The translations under genes and the position numbers were made by a program. Positions 16,620-26,086 of a stretch of DNA of 64,000 nt are shown piece by piece. The DNA is from JBECKS01 sp964557005 (lineage in GTDB: Bacteria > Pseudomonadota > Gammaproteobacteria > Pseudomonadales > JBECKS01). Each line of letters opens with the position of its first letter. The stretch's first letter is position 1. The notes under the pieces were generated by a model. The model was not told the DNA's origin. It was given only the letters and a program-made list of their open reading frames with translations, and ran no database searches. The DNA lies in assembly GCA_964557005.1 (NCBI GenBank), contig CAZKYI010000007.1, forward strand, positions 66,625 to 130,624. Reading direction: 5' to 3'.

Positions 16620-17642
16620 TCAAGGGTTCTTCAAACAAACGGGTTCAATTTCCAGCTCAATACCAAAGCGCTGCTTAACCGAAGTTTGAATGGCCTGCGC
16701 CAATGCCAGCACATCTTCCTGAGTGGAAGTGCCATGATTTTCCACAACCAGCGCATGTAAATCAGACACCTTCAAGGCTCTGAAAGCTTTTCCCTTCCAG
16801 CCACATTGCTCAATCAGCCACGCTGCTGACACTTTAACCACGCCATTGGCCTGAGGAAAAACCACCGCCTGTTTCAGGTTTGCCTGCTGCCCAAAAAAAC
16901 TTTGGCCAACAACAGGATTCTTGAAAAAACTGCCCACATTGGCAACCTGCTGCGGATTGGGCAGACGCTGCAAACGAATAGCGGCAATAATCTCTGACAA
17001 CTGCCTTTGTGTCAGTTCACGCTCATCAATCTGATGCTGCAAAAGATAAGACTGAATACTTTGATAAGCACAATTCAATTCCGTTTTTCGCTTCAATAAA
17101 AAGTTCACACCCAAAACCAGATAACGATTGGCTTGCTGCTTGAAAATACTGTTGCGATAAGCAAAACAACATTGCGCATGGGTCAGGGTTTTAAATTGCG
17201 CATCTGAAAAATCGAACACATTCACCGAATCAATCCATTGCTCAACTTCCACACCATAGGCACCAATATTCTGAATCGGCGCTGCACCCACCATACCAGG
17301 AATCAGCGTGAGATTTTCCAGGCCATAGAGTTTTTCGCTCAAACAATACTCAATCAAATCATGCCACTGCTCACCTGCACCGACAGATAATAATACCTGC
17401 TCACCTTTATCCGTTTGTTGAAAACCTTTGATGGCGGTTTGAATCATCAAGCCATCAAAAAAATCGGGCAATATCACGTTAGAGCCACCACCCAAAATAA
17501 AAATGGCATATTCCTGTGGTGGAAATTGTTTCAATAAAGGCAGTAACTGGGTTGTGGATTCCAAAGTAAAAAAATAACGACAAACAGCATTCAACCGAAA
17601 CGTATTTTTCGCGCTCAAATCAACATTTTTTTGAATATTCAA
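16620..17642 (-). CDS. murB: UDP-N-acetylenolpyruvoylglucosamine reductase
   Basis: FAD/NADPH-dependent second step of UDP-MurNAc synthesis. It is a type I MurB with the FAD-binding ILGGGSNVI, LIPGMVGAAPIQNIGAYGVE and the NVGSFFKNPVV segment holding the catalytic Ser. The frame is open upstream to 17852, but that part lies inside kdsB and looks unlike any MurB. The only ATG (17852) is far inside kdsB. The homologous region starts at LNIQKNVDLSAKNTFRL, so I place the start at the TTG at 17642 (340 residues). No strong ribosome binding site is seen there, and translational coupling to kdsB is likely. Confidence 0.9.
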   Translation of the reverse strand: MNIQKNVDLSAKNTFRLNAVCRYFFTLESTTQLLPLLKQFPPQEYAIFILGGGSNVILPDFFDGLMIQTAIKGFQQTDKGEQVLLSVGAGEQWHDLIEYCLSEKLYGLENLTLIPGMVGAAPIQNIGAYGVEVEQWIDSVNVFDFSDAQFKTLTHAQCCFAYRNSIFKQQANRYLVLGVNFLLKRKTELNCAYQSIQSYLLQHQIDERELTQRQLSEIIAAIRLQRLPNPQQVANVGSFFKNPVVGQSFFGQQANLKQAVVFPQANGVVKVSAAWLIEQCGWKGKAFRALKVSDLHALVVENHGTSTQEDVLALAQAIQTSVKQRFGIELEIEPVCLKNP

Positions 17643-17662
17643 AACTGTTGCACCGTCTATTG

Positions 17663-18451
17663 TCAGGTATGGCTCATCATTTTTCTGACCAGTTCCAAAT
17701 CCTGCGGGGTATCGACACCCTGCGCACTGGCCTGACACGCTTTCGCCACATGAATGCGATGACCATAGTACATGGCACGCAGTTGTTCGAGCTTTTCTAC
17801 CTGTTCCAGAGGCGCTTCCTGCCAACTGACAAACTGATGCAAAAGAACACAACGATAAGCATAAATACCAATATGGCGTTTGAATGGATACGCATCTAAC
17901 AGTGCATCATCGGGTTTAAAAGAAAAATCAGCGCTACGCGCAATCCCTTCTCTTGCCCACGGAATGGGCGCGCGGGAAAAATACAATACTTCGCCTGCAT
18001 GATTTGCTACCAGCTTGACCTGATTGGGATTAAATAAATCTTCAAGCTTCGCAATCGGTTCATACAAGGTGGCGATACTTGCCCACACCTGTTCACTCAA
18101 ATTACGTGCAACCTGATTGATGAGTGCTGGCGGAATCAAGGGCTCATCACCTTGCACATTGACAACAATCTCATCGTCCCTGAAAGCCAGCTTGCTTGCC
18201 ACTTCCTGCAAGCGGTCTGTACCTGAAACATGACTCACTGCTGTCATACACACTTCGGCAGAAAATTTTTCTGCCACCTGCGCAATTTCCTCGTTATCGG
18301 TAGCAATAATCACACGCTCGGCATCACTTTTCAGTGCAGCCTCATAAACGTGTTGTATCATCGGCTTGCCACAAATATCTAACAAAGGCTTGCGCGGCAA
18401 GCGCGTGGATTGATAACGTGCAGGGATAACAACCGAAAATTTCATGGCCAA
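17663..18451 (-). CDS. kdsB: 3-deoxy-manno-octulosonate cytidylyltransferase
   Basis: Activates Kdo as CMP-Kdo for lipopolysaccharide core synthesis. 262 residues with the nucleotide-binding VIPARYQSTRLPRKPL, the HVSGTDR motif and VNVQGDEPLIPP. The first two codons give MAM, so the ATG at 18445 is an equally good start and matches the family better. It sits directly after the Trm112-like gene, in the lpxK-ycaR-kdsB order common in Gammaproteobacteria. Confidence 0.95.
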   Translation of the reverse strand: MAMKFSVVIPARYQSTRLPRKPLLDICGKPMIQHVYEAALKSDAERVIIATDNEEIAQVAEKFSAEVCMTAVSHVSGTDRLQEVASKLAFRDDEIVVNVQGDEPLIPPALINQVARNLSEQVWASIATLYEPIAKLEDLFNPNQVKLVANHAGEVLYFSRAPIPWAREGIARSADFSFKPDDALLDAYPFKRHIGIYAYRCVLLHQFVSWQEAPLEQVEKLEQLRAMYYGHRIHVAKACQASAQGVDTPQDLELVRKMMSHT

Positions 18452-18643
18452 TCAGGAAAGCTTTTCATCAAGGGAAATTTCACGTGCTTCTTCTTCAAGC
18501 ATCACCGGAATGCCGTCACGCACGGGATAAGCCAGACCATCTGCCTTGCAAATCAATTCTTCAGGCTGCTTCACATATTCAAGATTTCCCTTGCATACCG
18601 GACAAGCGAGAATATCCAATAGTTTTTTATCCAACATAGTCAC
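18452..18643 (-). CDS. ycaR: Trm112/YcaR-family small protein
   Basis: 63 residues, starting around LLDILACPVCKGNLEY with one CxxC pair, the signature of the Trm112 family (COG2835). The C-terminal half has the IPVMLEEEARE segment typical of the YcaR group encoded between lpxK and kdsB. In eukaryotes Trm112 activates methyltransferases; the bacterial role is unclear. It abuts kdsB with no gap and is 3 bp from lpxK. Confidence 0.9.
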   Translation of the reverse strand: MTMLDKKLLDILACPVCKGNLEYVKQPEELICKADGLAYPVRDGIPVMLEEEAREISLDEKLS

Positions 18644-18646
18644 CTC

Positions 18647-19693
18647 TTATAAATTCAATAACTGATTCACTGACCGTAACAAATTATCACTCAGGGTTGC
18701 CCTGATGGGTAAATACCACAGGTTTTCCAGCTCAAAGTGTGCACACTTGACTGCATCTTTTTCAGTCATCAACACTGGAAAATGATCATCAAACTGCAAG
18801 TCACTTTGCCTGAATCGATAGTGATCAGCAAAAACATGTGGAATTACCTTGTAACCCAAAGTTTCAAGACTTTCAAAAAAACGCTGCGGATTGCCAATGC
18901 CGGCCACTGCATGAACGGTATCGCCTTTTACGGGAATGCTGTCAAAGCGTGTTGCAGGCAAGGATTGAATGGTATCGGGTTGCAGAAACACACTGGCAAG
19001 GCGCTCATCAGAATCGGGCAAATCTTCACCAACGCCCGATTGCCTGACTGCCTCATCACAATGCTCATTCAAACCACAACTCAACAATATCCAGTCACAG
19101 TGTTTCAGACGACGCAATGGCTCCCTGAGCGGCCCCATCGGTAACAACCGTTTATTACCAAAGCCCCGTTTTGCATCCACCAGAATAATTTCCATATCTC
19201 TTTGCATGGCATGATGCTGCAAACCATCATCGCTGATAATCACATCACAGCGTGCATCAAAAACCAGCAATCGGGCAGCACGAATGCGTTTTGGGTCTAC
19301 CATCACTGGAACACTGGTTCTTTTGAAAATCAGATAAGGTTCATCACCACTTTCGCTGACACTACTTTGGCTGTTGACCAGCATCGGGTAAGCCTCGGCA
19401 TGACCACCATAACCCCTGCTGATAACACCCGGCTTCAAGCCTTTTTCTTTCAGATATTCAACCAGTGCAATCACCACGGGTGTTTTTCCTGTACCACCTA
19501 CAGTGATATTGCCCACCACAATCACAGGTACGGGTACAGAACCGCTTTGAAAAATACCCACTCTAAATAAAAACACTCTCAGGCTTGAAAGCGCAAAAAA
19601 CAACACACTCAACGGGTACAGAATTTTCAGCCAGATACTGTGCTTATCTTTACCATACCAAAGTGACTGGAGTTTTATTTCCCACTTCTGCAT
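18647..19693 (-). CDS. lpxK: Tetraacyldisaccharide 4'-kinase
   Basis: Phosphorylates the 4' position of the lipid A disaccharide at the inner membrane. 348 residues with an N-terminal hydrophobic segment (about 22-45), the P-loop GNITVGGTGKTP (61-72), SRGYGG, and the DDGLQHHAMQRD motif of the catalytic site. It abuts msbA, and the two act in consecutive steps of lipid A synthesis and export. Confidence 0.96.
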   Translation of the reverse strand: MQKWEIKLQSLWYGKDKHSIWLKILYPLSVLFFALSSLRVFLFRVGIFQSGSVPVPVIVVGNITVGGTGKTPVVIALVEYLKEKGLKPGVISRGYGGHAEAYPMLVNSQSSVSESGDEPYLIFKRTSVPVMVDPKRIRAARLLVFDARCDVIISDDGLQHHAMQRDMEIILVDAKRGFGNKRLLPMGPLREPLRRLKHCDWILLSCGLNEHCDEAVRQSGVGEDLPDSDERLASVFLQPDTIQSLPATRFDSIPVKGDTVHAVAGIGNPQRFFESLETLGYKVIPHVFADHYRFRQSDLQFDDHFPVLMTEKDAVKCAHFELENLWYLPIRATLSDNLLRSVNQLLNL

Positions 19694-21475
19694 CTAGAAT
19701 ATTTCCGCAATCTCACTTCGGCTATTGGCAAGTCGTGCATAAAAACCATTCCGTGCCAACAATTCTTCGTGCTTGCCTTGCTCTACAATACGGCCTTGAT
19801 CAATCACCAGAATTTTATCGGCCTTCTCAATGGTGGATAAACGATGGGCAATCACCATCAATGTCTTGTTACCACGAATGCCTTCCAAGGCTTTTTGAAT
19901 CATCGCTTCTGATTCATTGTCCAGCGCAGAAGTGGCTTCATCCATAATAATAATGGGTGCTTCTTTCATCAGCGCTCTGGCAATCGCAATTCTCTGCCTT
20001 TGGCCGCCTGACAGTTGAATACCGTCCTGCCCCACCTGCGTGTCATAACCATGTTCCAAAGCCGAAATAAAATCATGTGCATAGGCCAGCTTCGCAGCTT
20101 GCTCTACTTTTTCACGCGTCGCATTTTCCAGATTGCCATAGGCGATATTGTGGTACACCGTGTTATTAAACAGCGTGACTTTCTGGCTCACCAGCGCAAT
20201 ATGGTGCCTCAAACTGGCAAGTGTCAGTGTTTTAATATCCTGCCCGTCAATTTCAATTTTGCCTTCACTTACTTCATAAAATCTCGGTAACAAACTCACC
20301 ATACTGGACTTTCCGCCACCCGAACGCCCGACCAGCGCAATGGTTTGTCCCGCTTTTACCTCGAATGACACTTCCTGTAATACCTTCGGTAAATTCTCTG
20401 CATAAGCAAAACTCACGCCTTTGAACGTTATCTCACCGCGACACTGCTCCAGCACCACGGTACCACTGTCATCTTGCTCTTTGTCATCGAGCAGTCCAAA
20501 AATATCCTGCGAAGCGGCAAGCGCCAGTTGAATTTTGCTGTTCACTTTGGTGAGCTGACGAATTGGCTTATCCATCAAGGCCGCTGCCAGAATAAAAGCA
20601 ATAAATTGCCCCGAACTCACATTACCCATGATTTCAGGATTCAAGGCCAACCACACCACCACACTCAGGGCAATAGCCACCAGCAACTGAATCACGGGCG
20701 TATTGATTGCCTCGGTGAGCGAATATTTCATGCTTTGCTTGCGATTATTGGCACTCACTTTTTCAAATCGTTGGTCTTCGTAAGTGCCTGCACCATAAAT
20801 ACGCACTTCCTGATAAGCACTGATGACTTCAGAAGAAACATGCGTCACATCGCCCATCGAATTCTGAATCGATTTTCCCAAACGCCTGAATCTTTTACTG
20901 ACCTGATTCACAATCAGCGAAACAGGAGGCAACACCGTTAAAAGAATCAGTGTGAGCTTCCAGTTCTGAAAAAACAAATAGCCGAGCAAACTCAAAACCA
21001 CGATACCTTCACGAATCATGATGGTGACTGCTTCACTCACGGCTCTGGTAATTTGCTCGGCATTGTAGGTGATTTTTGAAATCAGATGGCCGGGCGCATT
21101 CTGTGAAAAATAGGCAATCGGTAAACGATTCAGTTTACAAAACATCTCTACACGGAGTTCATGCACCACCTTGCGTGCAACATAAGCCATGCCATAAGTG
21201 CCCATCAAGGTGCCAACACCACGAATGGCAAAAACTGCAACAATCGCCAAAGGAAAAAAAATTCTCGATTTATCACTGGGTGTTTCAATGGAATCAATAA
21301 TCATCTCCATCAGCTTCACCGCCAGCGGATGGGTGGCACCATAAATAACAAAACCGACAACTGCGCCTGCAAAAGCCCACCAGTATGGCAGCGCTCTCTT
21401 GAGCAAGCGTTGATACAATTTGAAGCCGTCCTGCTCCGGTATATTTTGAGTGACGGAAGAAGATTCAACTGACAT
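19694..21475 (-). CDS. msbA: Lipid A export ABC transporter, ATP-binding/permease
   Basis: Homodimeric flippase for lipid A-core at the inner membrane. 593 residues: a six-helix membrane domain (about 30-325), then the ATPase domain with Walker A GRSGGGKSS, signature LSGGQRQRIAIARAL and Walker B IIIMDEATSALD, and the H-loop AHRLST. Position between exbD and lpxK supports MsbA over other ABC exporters. Confidence 0.95.
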   Translation of the reverse strand: MSVESSSVTQNIPEQDGFKLYQRLLKRALPYWWAFAGAVVGFVIYGATHPLAVKLMEMIIDSIETPSDKSRIFFPLAIVAVFAIRGVGTLMGTYGMAYVARKVVHELRVEMFCKLNRLPIAYFSQNAPGHLISKITYNAEQITRAVSEAVTIMIREGIVVLSLLGYLFFQNWKLTLILLTVLPPVSLIVNQVSKRFRRLGKSIQNSMGDVTHVSSEVISAYQEVRIYGAGTYEDQRFEKVSANNRKQSMKYSLTEAINTPVIQLLVAIALSVVVWLALNPEIMGNVSSGQFIAFILAAALMDKPIRQLTKVNSKIQLALAASQDIFGLLDDKEQDDSGTVVLEQCRGEITFKGVSFAYAENLPKVLQEVSFEVKAGQTIALVGRSGGGKSSMVSLLPRFYEVSEGKIEIDGQDIKTLTLASLRHHIALVSQKVTLFNNTVYHNIAYGNLENATREKVEQAAKLAYAHDFISALEHGYDTQVGQDGIQLSGGQRQRIAIARALMKEAPIIIMDEATSALDNESEAMIQKALEGIRGNKTLMVIAHRLSTIEKADKILVIDQGRIVEQGKHEELLARNGFYARLANSRSEIAEIF

Positions 21476-21483
21476 GGCGAACT

Positions 21484-21903
21484 CTATTTGGCAACCGTTT
21501 CAGTGGTGGCAATACTCACTCTGGAAAGCCCCAGCTTTGCAGCAACATCCATCACGGTCACCACTGACTGATGGCTTGCCTGAGCATCGGCAGCAATAAC
21601 CACCGGCGTTTGTTTGTTGTGGATATTCAGACCTTCTATCGCCGAGGCCAGAGTGCGTGCATCACTTTTAACCAGGGTGCGCGAATTAACCGAATATTCC
21701 CCTATGGAACTCACACTCACATAAATAACATCGTTTTGCATCTGCCGGTTTTTATTCTCTGCTTGCGGCAAACTCAAGGTAATGTGATTTTCTTTCTTGA
21801 AGGTGGTTGCCACCATAAAAAAAATCACCAGCAGGAACACCACATCAATCAGCGGAGTGAGATCAATTCCAGGTTCCGTACGTTTCTGACGTTTGAAACT
21901 CAT
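21484..21903 (-). CDS. exbD: ExbD/TolR-family proton-channel subunit
   Basis: 139 residues with a short basic cytoplasmic N-terminus, one transmembrane helix DLTPLIDVVFLLVIFFMVAT holding the proton-carrying Asp20, and a periplasmic domain. Partner of the ExbB-like protein 6 bp upstream; together they energise TonB or a similar partner with the proton gradient. No tonB gene is in this window. The ExbB-ExbD pair beside msbA-lpxK is the arrangement seen in pseudomonads. Confidence 0.93.
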   Translation of the reverse strand: MSFKRQKRTEPGIDLTPLIDVVFLLVIFFMVATTFKKENHITLSLPQAENKNRQMQNDVIYVSVSSIGEYSVNSRTLVKSDARTLASAIEGLNIHNKQTPVVIAADAQASHQSVVTVMDVAAKLGLSRVSIATTETVAK

Positions 21904-21909
21904 ACAAGC

Positions 21910-22503
21910 TTACCCTGCTTTTTCCACGATTTTTTCTATAAACAGGGAATCCATCAACTTTATGGCTTCAATTTCCATTTCTACCGTCAGTTCATCAATA
22001 TGACGAACAAAATAGCGATGCGCAAACAAACTGGGAATCGCAACAATCAATCCTGCTGCGGTGGTAATCAGCGCCTGTGAAATGCCACCCGCCAGTACCG
22101 TAGTATCACCAGAACCATGTATCACCAGCGCTGAAAACACCTGAATCATACCAATCACCGTACCTAACAAACCCATCAGGGGTGATATTGCGGCAATGGT
22201 TCCCAGCGTGCTCAAAAAGCGCTCCAGATCATGTACCACATGCCCTGCAACTTCTTCAATGCGTTCCTTCATAATCTCGCGGCCAAAATGCGCATTACTC
22301 AAACCCGAAGACAGAATACGCCCCATTGGAGAATCATCTTTGAACTGCTTCATCTCCCGCCGTGCCTTGGCAAGCAAGCCATCGGGAATAATCCGGCTAC
22401 GCCTTAAACTCCAGAATCGCTCGGCAATAATCGCAAGTGCGGCTACCGAACATAACAAAATAGGCACCATCATCCAGCCGCCCGCTATGACCAACTCTCG
22501 CAC
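21910..22503 (-). CDS. exbB: ExbB/TolQ-family proton-channel protein
   Basis: Inner-membrane channel subunit that works with ExbD. I choose the GTG at 22503 because an AGGAGGG ribosome binding site lies 4-5 nt before it and the protein then begins VRELVIAGGWMMVPILLC, like other members. The frame also extends to an ATG at 22542, but that part does not look like the family. Three membrane segments, with the conserved GLLGTVIGMI and GGISQALITTAAGLIVAIP regions. Length about 197 residues. Confidence 0.92.
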   Translation of the reverse strand: MRELVIAGGWMMVPILLCSVAALAIIAERFWSLRRSRIIPDGLLAKARREMKQFKDDSPMGRILSSGLSNAHFGREIMKERIEEVAGHVVHDLERFLSTLGTIAAISPLMGLLGTVIGMIQVFSALVIHGSGDTTVLAGGISQALITTAAGLIVAIPSLFAHRYFVRHIDELTVEMEIEAIKLMDSLFIEKIVEKAG

Positions 22504-22571
22504 ACACCCTCCTGCACAACCTGCTATAAAAAAGAGGGGCAATCTACCATAAAAGCCCCAAGCGAGACAGC

Positions 22572-25034
22572 TTAACGCCAGAATCGCCGCAGCTCTGTGC
22601 GTGCAAATCGGGGCTGCGCAAACGTGCGCGAATCCACCACCACTTCACCCTGATTGGCGGTGTTATGCCAGGGAATTTCAAGCGCCTCAAAACGCTGTGT
22701 TACCGTTAAATGCGGATGACCAAAATGATGCTTCCAGCCTGCTGAAACCAGAATCATCTCAGGTGCCACCGCTTGCAAAAAAAGCAGGTTTGAAGAAGTT
22801 TTGCTGCCATGATGTGCAGCCACCAACACATCACTTTTCAAATACTCTCCATACTTTTGCGTTAAAAACGCTTCCCTGCCAGCTTCAATATCGCCTGTCA
22901 GCAAAACACTGGCCTGCTTGCCTGACACCTTGATGACACAGGATTGATTGTTGGTACTCATCAATGCCCTGTTTTCATCGGCAAATGGTGCAAGCACTTC
23001 AAAATGCACCGCATCCCATTGCCACTGCTGCCCTGCGACACAATCCTCATATCCAACAACCTCATCTCGCCACTCACTGCTCGCCTTGTCGAACGCTTGA
23101 GGAAATGCGAGCACCTTGTGTACGTTCATGTGCTTGCTGATGCTGTTTGCGCCACCGATGTGATCCATATCACTGTGACTGAGTACCATTAAATCCAGTG
23201 CAGCGGCTTCGGAAAAATTTCTCGCCGCTTCCTTCAATGCAGGCACCACAATCATTTTTCCCGCATCAAAATAATCACCCAGCGCAGGGCCTGCATCATA
23301 AAGCAAGCGATGGTTTTGCGTTTCTATCACCAGTGACAAACCTTGCCCGACATCCAGCATGCGCAAACGAAATTCACCTTCTTGCAAAGTATTTTTCTGA
23401 AAAAAATGTGCCAGTGCAGCCAACACCAACACCCACGACAACACTTTATAGCTGTGTGGCAAAGGGCTAATCACCAGCAGAAAAAATAAAAATAACAGCG
23501 TGGAAGATTTTGCATCCAGATAAAAACCGGCATTGAATGGAATCCCCATATCCAGCCACGTAAGCCCTGTCAGCAAATGCGAAAGCAAATATTCCGAAAA
23601 AATTAACAAGGGCGCAGACACACTGTGCATATCCAGTACCTGAAACACACAGGCAATTAGAGAGGCAGGCAGCACAAACAGATTCACCAGTGGCACTGCA
23701 ATAAAATTGGCAAGAAAACCTTCAAAAAACCACGCAGAGAAAAAACTCAAACTCAACGGTGCAAGACAAATCGTGAGCATCGCTTGCATGGAGGTAAACA
23801 GTTTCAGCTTGTAAATCCATGTGCCGAAATCACGTTTTGTATAATCCATTAAAAACCATTGAATCAATAAAACCGCTGCAAAAGACAAATACAAACTTGC
23901 TGAATTCACCGCATAAGGTTGAAAAATCAACACCACCACTAACGAGACGTACCACACCAGAAAATAATTCACGCGTGAAAAATATAACATCGCAAAGCTG
24001 TAACAAAACAACATAATCACTGCGCGTTGTGAAGGTAAGGCAAAACCCGAAATCAGCGAATAGAGCAAGGCAAAAATAAACGCGCCAATCAGGGCAAGCC
24101 GCATCGCTGCCAAAGAAGATAAACGCCATCTGACATCTGTAAAACGTAGCTGAACAAGATTGATTGCAAAAATCATCGCTCTGAAACACACAAACAACAC
24201 CGCAAAACTGGCCAGTGCCAACAAACTGATGTGCATACCGGAAATGGCAAGCAGGTGCGCAATGCCTGTATGAATCAACAAGGTTTGCGTTGTCGGATGA
24301 ATCAGCGATTGATCACCTAATACCAAAGCCAGTATCAAGGCACGTTCCTGGGAAACGGGTGGCTGTATGAGTTTTTCGCGCCAGTGTTCACGCAAACGTG
24401 ACAATGACAATCCGTCCTCTGGCAATTTTTGATTCTCAGGCGTACTTCTAACATAACCACGCCCATGATAACCCTGAGTAAACAGCCAGCGCTCGTAATC
24501 AAATCCGCTGAAATTCACTGCGCCGCGTGGCTGCTTGAGTTTTACCGTTAAGCGATAGCTTTCCCCACCCCTGATTGCTCCACTGGCCAGCGGCTCATAA
24601 ATCGACAAGCGCAACTTGCGTGGTGTCGTCAGTTCACTCCATGCCTTTTCGCTGCGCATCACCTCAAAATCAAATACCTGAACCCGATCACGGCTTTCTG
24701 GCAAGCCAATCACCCTACCTTCCACCTGGATAATCTGGTTATCAAGCGCAGCAGGCAAACGCAGTTCGAGCAAATTTCTGGCTTGATAGGTTTGCCATGC
24801 ACAAAATAACAAGGCGCACGCCAACACAAAGAGCAAAGAAACAAAACGTGAAAATTTTCGGGTGAACACACACCCTGCAACACACAGCAAAGCCGTTATG
24901 CCTGCAACAATCAGTGGCAGAATGTCGGGCAAATCTGCACGGGAAAGAATCCAGAAACAACTAACAATGTAGGTAAGCGATGCCAAAAAGGCGTGAAAAA
25001 CCAATCCTTTCAACAAAATATCTTCCTTGTTCAA
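22572..25034 (-). CDS. comEC: ComEC/Rec2-family DNA uptake channel
   Basis: 820 residues: N-terminal membrane segments and an OB-like DUF4131 region (about 1-190), the multi-helix Competence domain (about 220-530, including HLLAISGMHISLLA), then a metallo-beta-lactamase-like domain with LSHSDMDHIGG and AHHGSKTSSN. ComEC brings single-stranded DNA across the inner membrane during natural transformation, and the C-terminal domain may act as a nuclease. The protein appears full length. It is located next to exbB, as in Pseudomonas. Confidence 0.93.
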   Translation of the reverse strand: MNKEDILLKGLVFHAFLASLTYIVSCFWILSRADLPDILPLIVAGITALLCVAGCVFTRKFSRFVSLLFVLACALLFCAWQTYQARNLLELRLPAALDNQIIQVEGRVIGLPESRDRVQVFDFEVMRSEKAWSELTTPRKLRLSIYEPLASGAIRGGESYRLTVKLKQPRGAVNFSGFDYERWLFTQGYHGRGYVRSTPENQKLPEDGLSLSRLREHWREKLIQPPVSQERALILALVLGDQSLIHPTTQTLLIHTGIAHLLAISGMHISLLALASFAVLFVCFRAMIFAINLVQLRFTDVRWRLSSLAAMRLALIGAFIFALLYSLISGFALPSQRAVIMLFCYSFAMLYFSRVNYFLVWYVSLVVVLIFQPYAVNSASLYLSFAAVLLIQWFLMDYTKRDFGTWIYKLKLFTSMQAMLTICLAPLSLSFFSAWFFEGFLANFIAVPLVNLFVLPASLIACVFQVLDMHSVSAPLLIFSEYLLSHLLTGLTWLDMGIPFNAGFYLDAKSSTLLFLFFLLVISPLPHSYKVLSWVLVLAALAHFFQKNTLQEGEFRLRMLDVGQGLSLVIETQNHRLLYDAGPALGDYFDAGKMIVVPALKEAARNFSEAAALDLMVLSHSDMDHIGGANSISKHMNVHKVLAFPQAFDKASSEWRDEVVGYEDCVAGQQWQWDAVHFEVLAPFADENRALMSTNNQSCVIKVSGKQASVLLTGDIEAGREAFLTQKYGEYLKSDVLVAAHHGSKTSSNLLFLQAVAPEMILVSAGWKHHFGHPHLTVTQRFEALEIPWHNTANQGEVVVDSRTFAQPRFARTELRRFWR

Positions 25035-25177
25035 TCTCCATCGAGCCTTGGCCTCCCTTGCTAGACTTCATAAAAATTCGCTGTATAGTAACAACCGCTT
25101 GCGCAATTGGTAAACCGAAAATAACACTAAAATGATGTTTAACCAGTTGTTTCCATTGTTATTTTTCTTGTGCAACT

Positions 25178-25714
25178 ATGCCGAAAAAACTCATCGCCAA
25201 ATATCTTCCACAGGCGCAAACCGTTGTTCAGCACCGCTCCATTCAGTGGCTTGGCAGCTGGCTGCATGACAGCAGTCTGTGGCATTTGAATCGGCGCTCA
25301 GTGGCTTCAGCGATGTTTGCGGGGATATTTGCTTCCTTTTTCCCACTCCCTGGCCAAATGTTTCTCGCAGCCTGTCTGGCTATTTATGTACATGGCAACC
25401 TGCCGCTGTCCGTCGCACTCACCTGGATTACCAACCCTTTCACCACCCTGCCCATTTTCTATGTCTGTTATCGCTTTGGCTTGATGATTCTGATGATATT
25501 TGGGCAAGATTACAGTCCAACCGACATGGAATGGACGCTACAGGCACTGGGCGGCAACATCGGTGCAATTATGTTACCACTGTTGATTGGTTGCCTGCTG
25601 GCGGGGTTTATTTTTGGCATGCTCGGCTATTTCAGTGTTCACCTGCTCTGGCGTATGCACATCATGCACCACTGGCAAAAGCGCAAAGCCATGCGTGCGA
25701 AGCAAAAAAACTGA
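25178..25714 (+). CDS. DUF2062 membrane protein
   Basis: 178 residues with about three to four hydrophobic segments and the DUF2062 pattern: RSVASAMFAGIFASFFPLPGQM and WITNPFTTLPIFYVCYRFG. Function unknown. In pseudomonads a DUF2062 gene lies between comEC and the lol genes, as here. The basic C-terminus (KRKAMRAKQKN) is probably cytoplasmic. Confidence 0.88.
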   Translation: MPKKLIAKYLPQAQTVVQHRSIQWLGSWLHDSSLWHLNRRSVASAMFAGIFASFFPLPGQMFLAACLAIYVHGNLPLSVALTWITNPFTTLPIFYVCYRFGLMILMIFGQDYSPTDMEWTLQALGGNIGAIMLPLLIGCLLAGFIFGMLGYFSVHLLWRMHIMHHWQKRKAMRAKQKN

Positions 25715-25720
25715 CGCGTT

Positions 25721-26062
25721 TTATACTTTTCTCACAAATTCAGATTTCAGTTTCATCGCACCCACACCATCGATTTTGCAATCAATATCATGGTCACCTT
25801 CCACCAAACGAATGTTCTTGACCTTGGTGCCCACTTTAATCACGGAAGATGAGCCTTTCACTTTTAAATCCTTAATCACGGTAATGGTATCGCCATCACT
25901 CAACACATTCCCTGCGGAATCCTTCACCACTTTTTCTCCTTCTGCCGCAGGAACTTCTTCACCTGCTTGCCACTCGTGCCCACACTCAGGGCATATCAAC
26001 ATGGCACCGTCTTCATAGGTATAAGCAGAACTGCACGCAGGGCACCTAGGTAATTCACTCAT
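25721..26062 (-). CDS. yjdM: YjdM/PhnA-family zinc-ribbon protein
   Basis: 113 residues. The N-terminal zinc ribbon is LPRCPACSSAYTY...LICPECGHEW (two CxxC pairs), and the C-terminal part DAAGNVLSDGDTITVIKDLKVKG-like region is the PhnA/YjdM domain. The older name phnA is misleading, since a phosphonate role was never shown. Its stop is 6 bp from the convergent DUF2062 stop. Confidence 0.93.
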   Translation of the reverse strand: MSELPRCPACSSAYTYEDGAMLICPECGHEWQAGEEVPAAEGEKVVKDSAGNVLSDGDTITVIKDLKVKGSSSVIKVGTKVKNIRLVEGDHDIDCKIDGVGAMKLKSEFVRKV

Positions 26063-26086
26063 AAAAATCTCACTCTTTGTTTTGCA

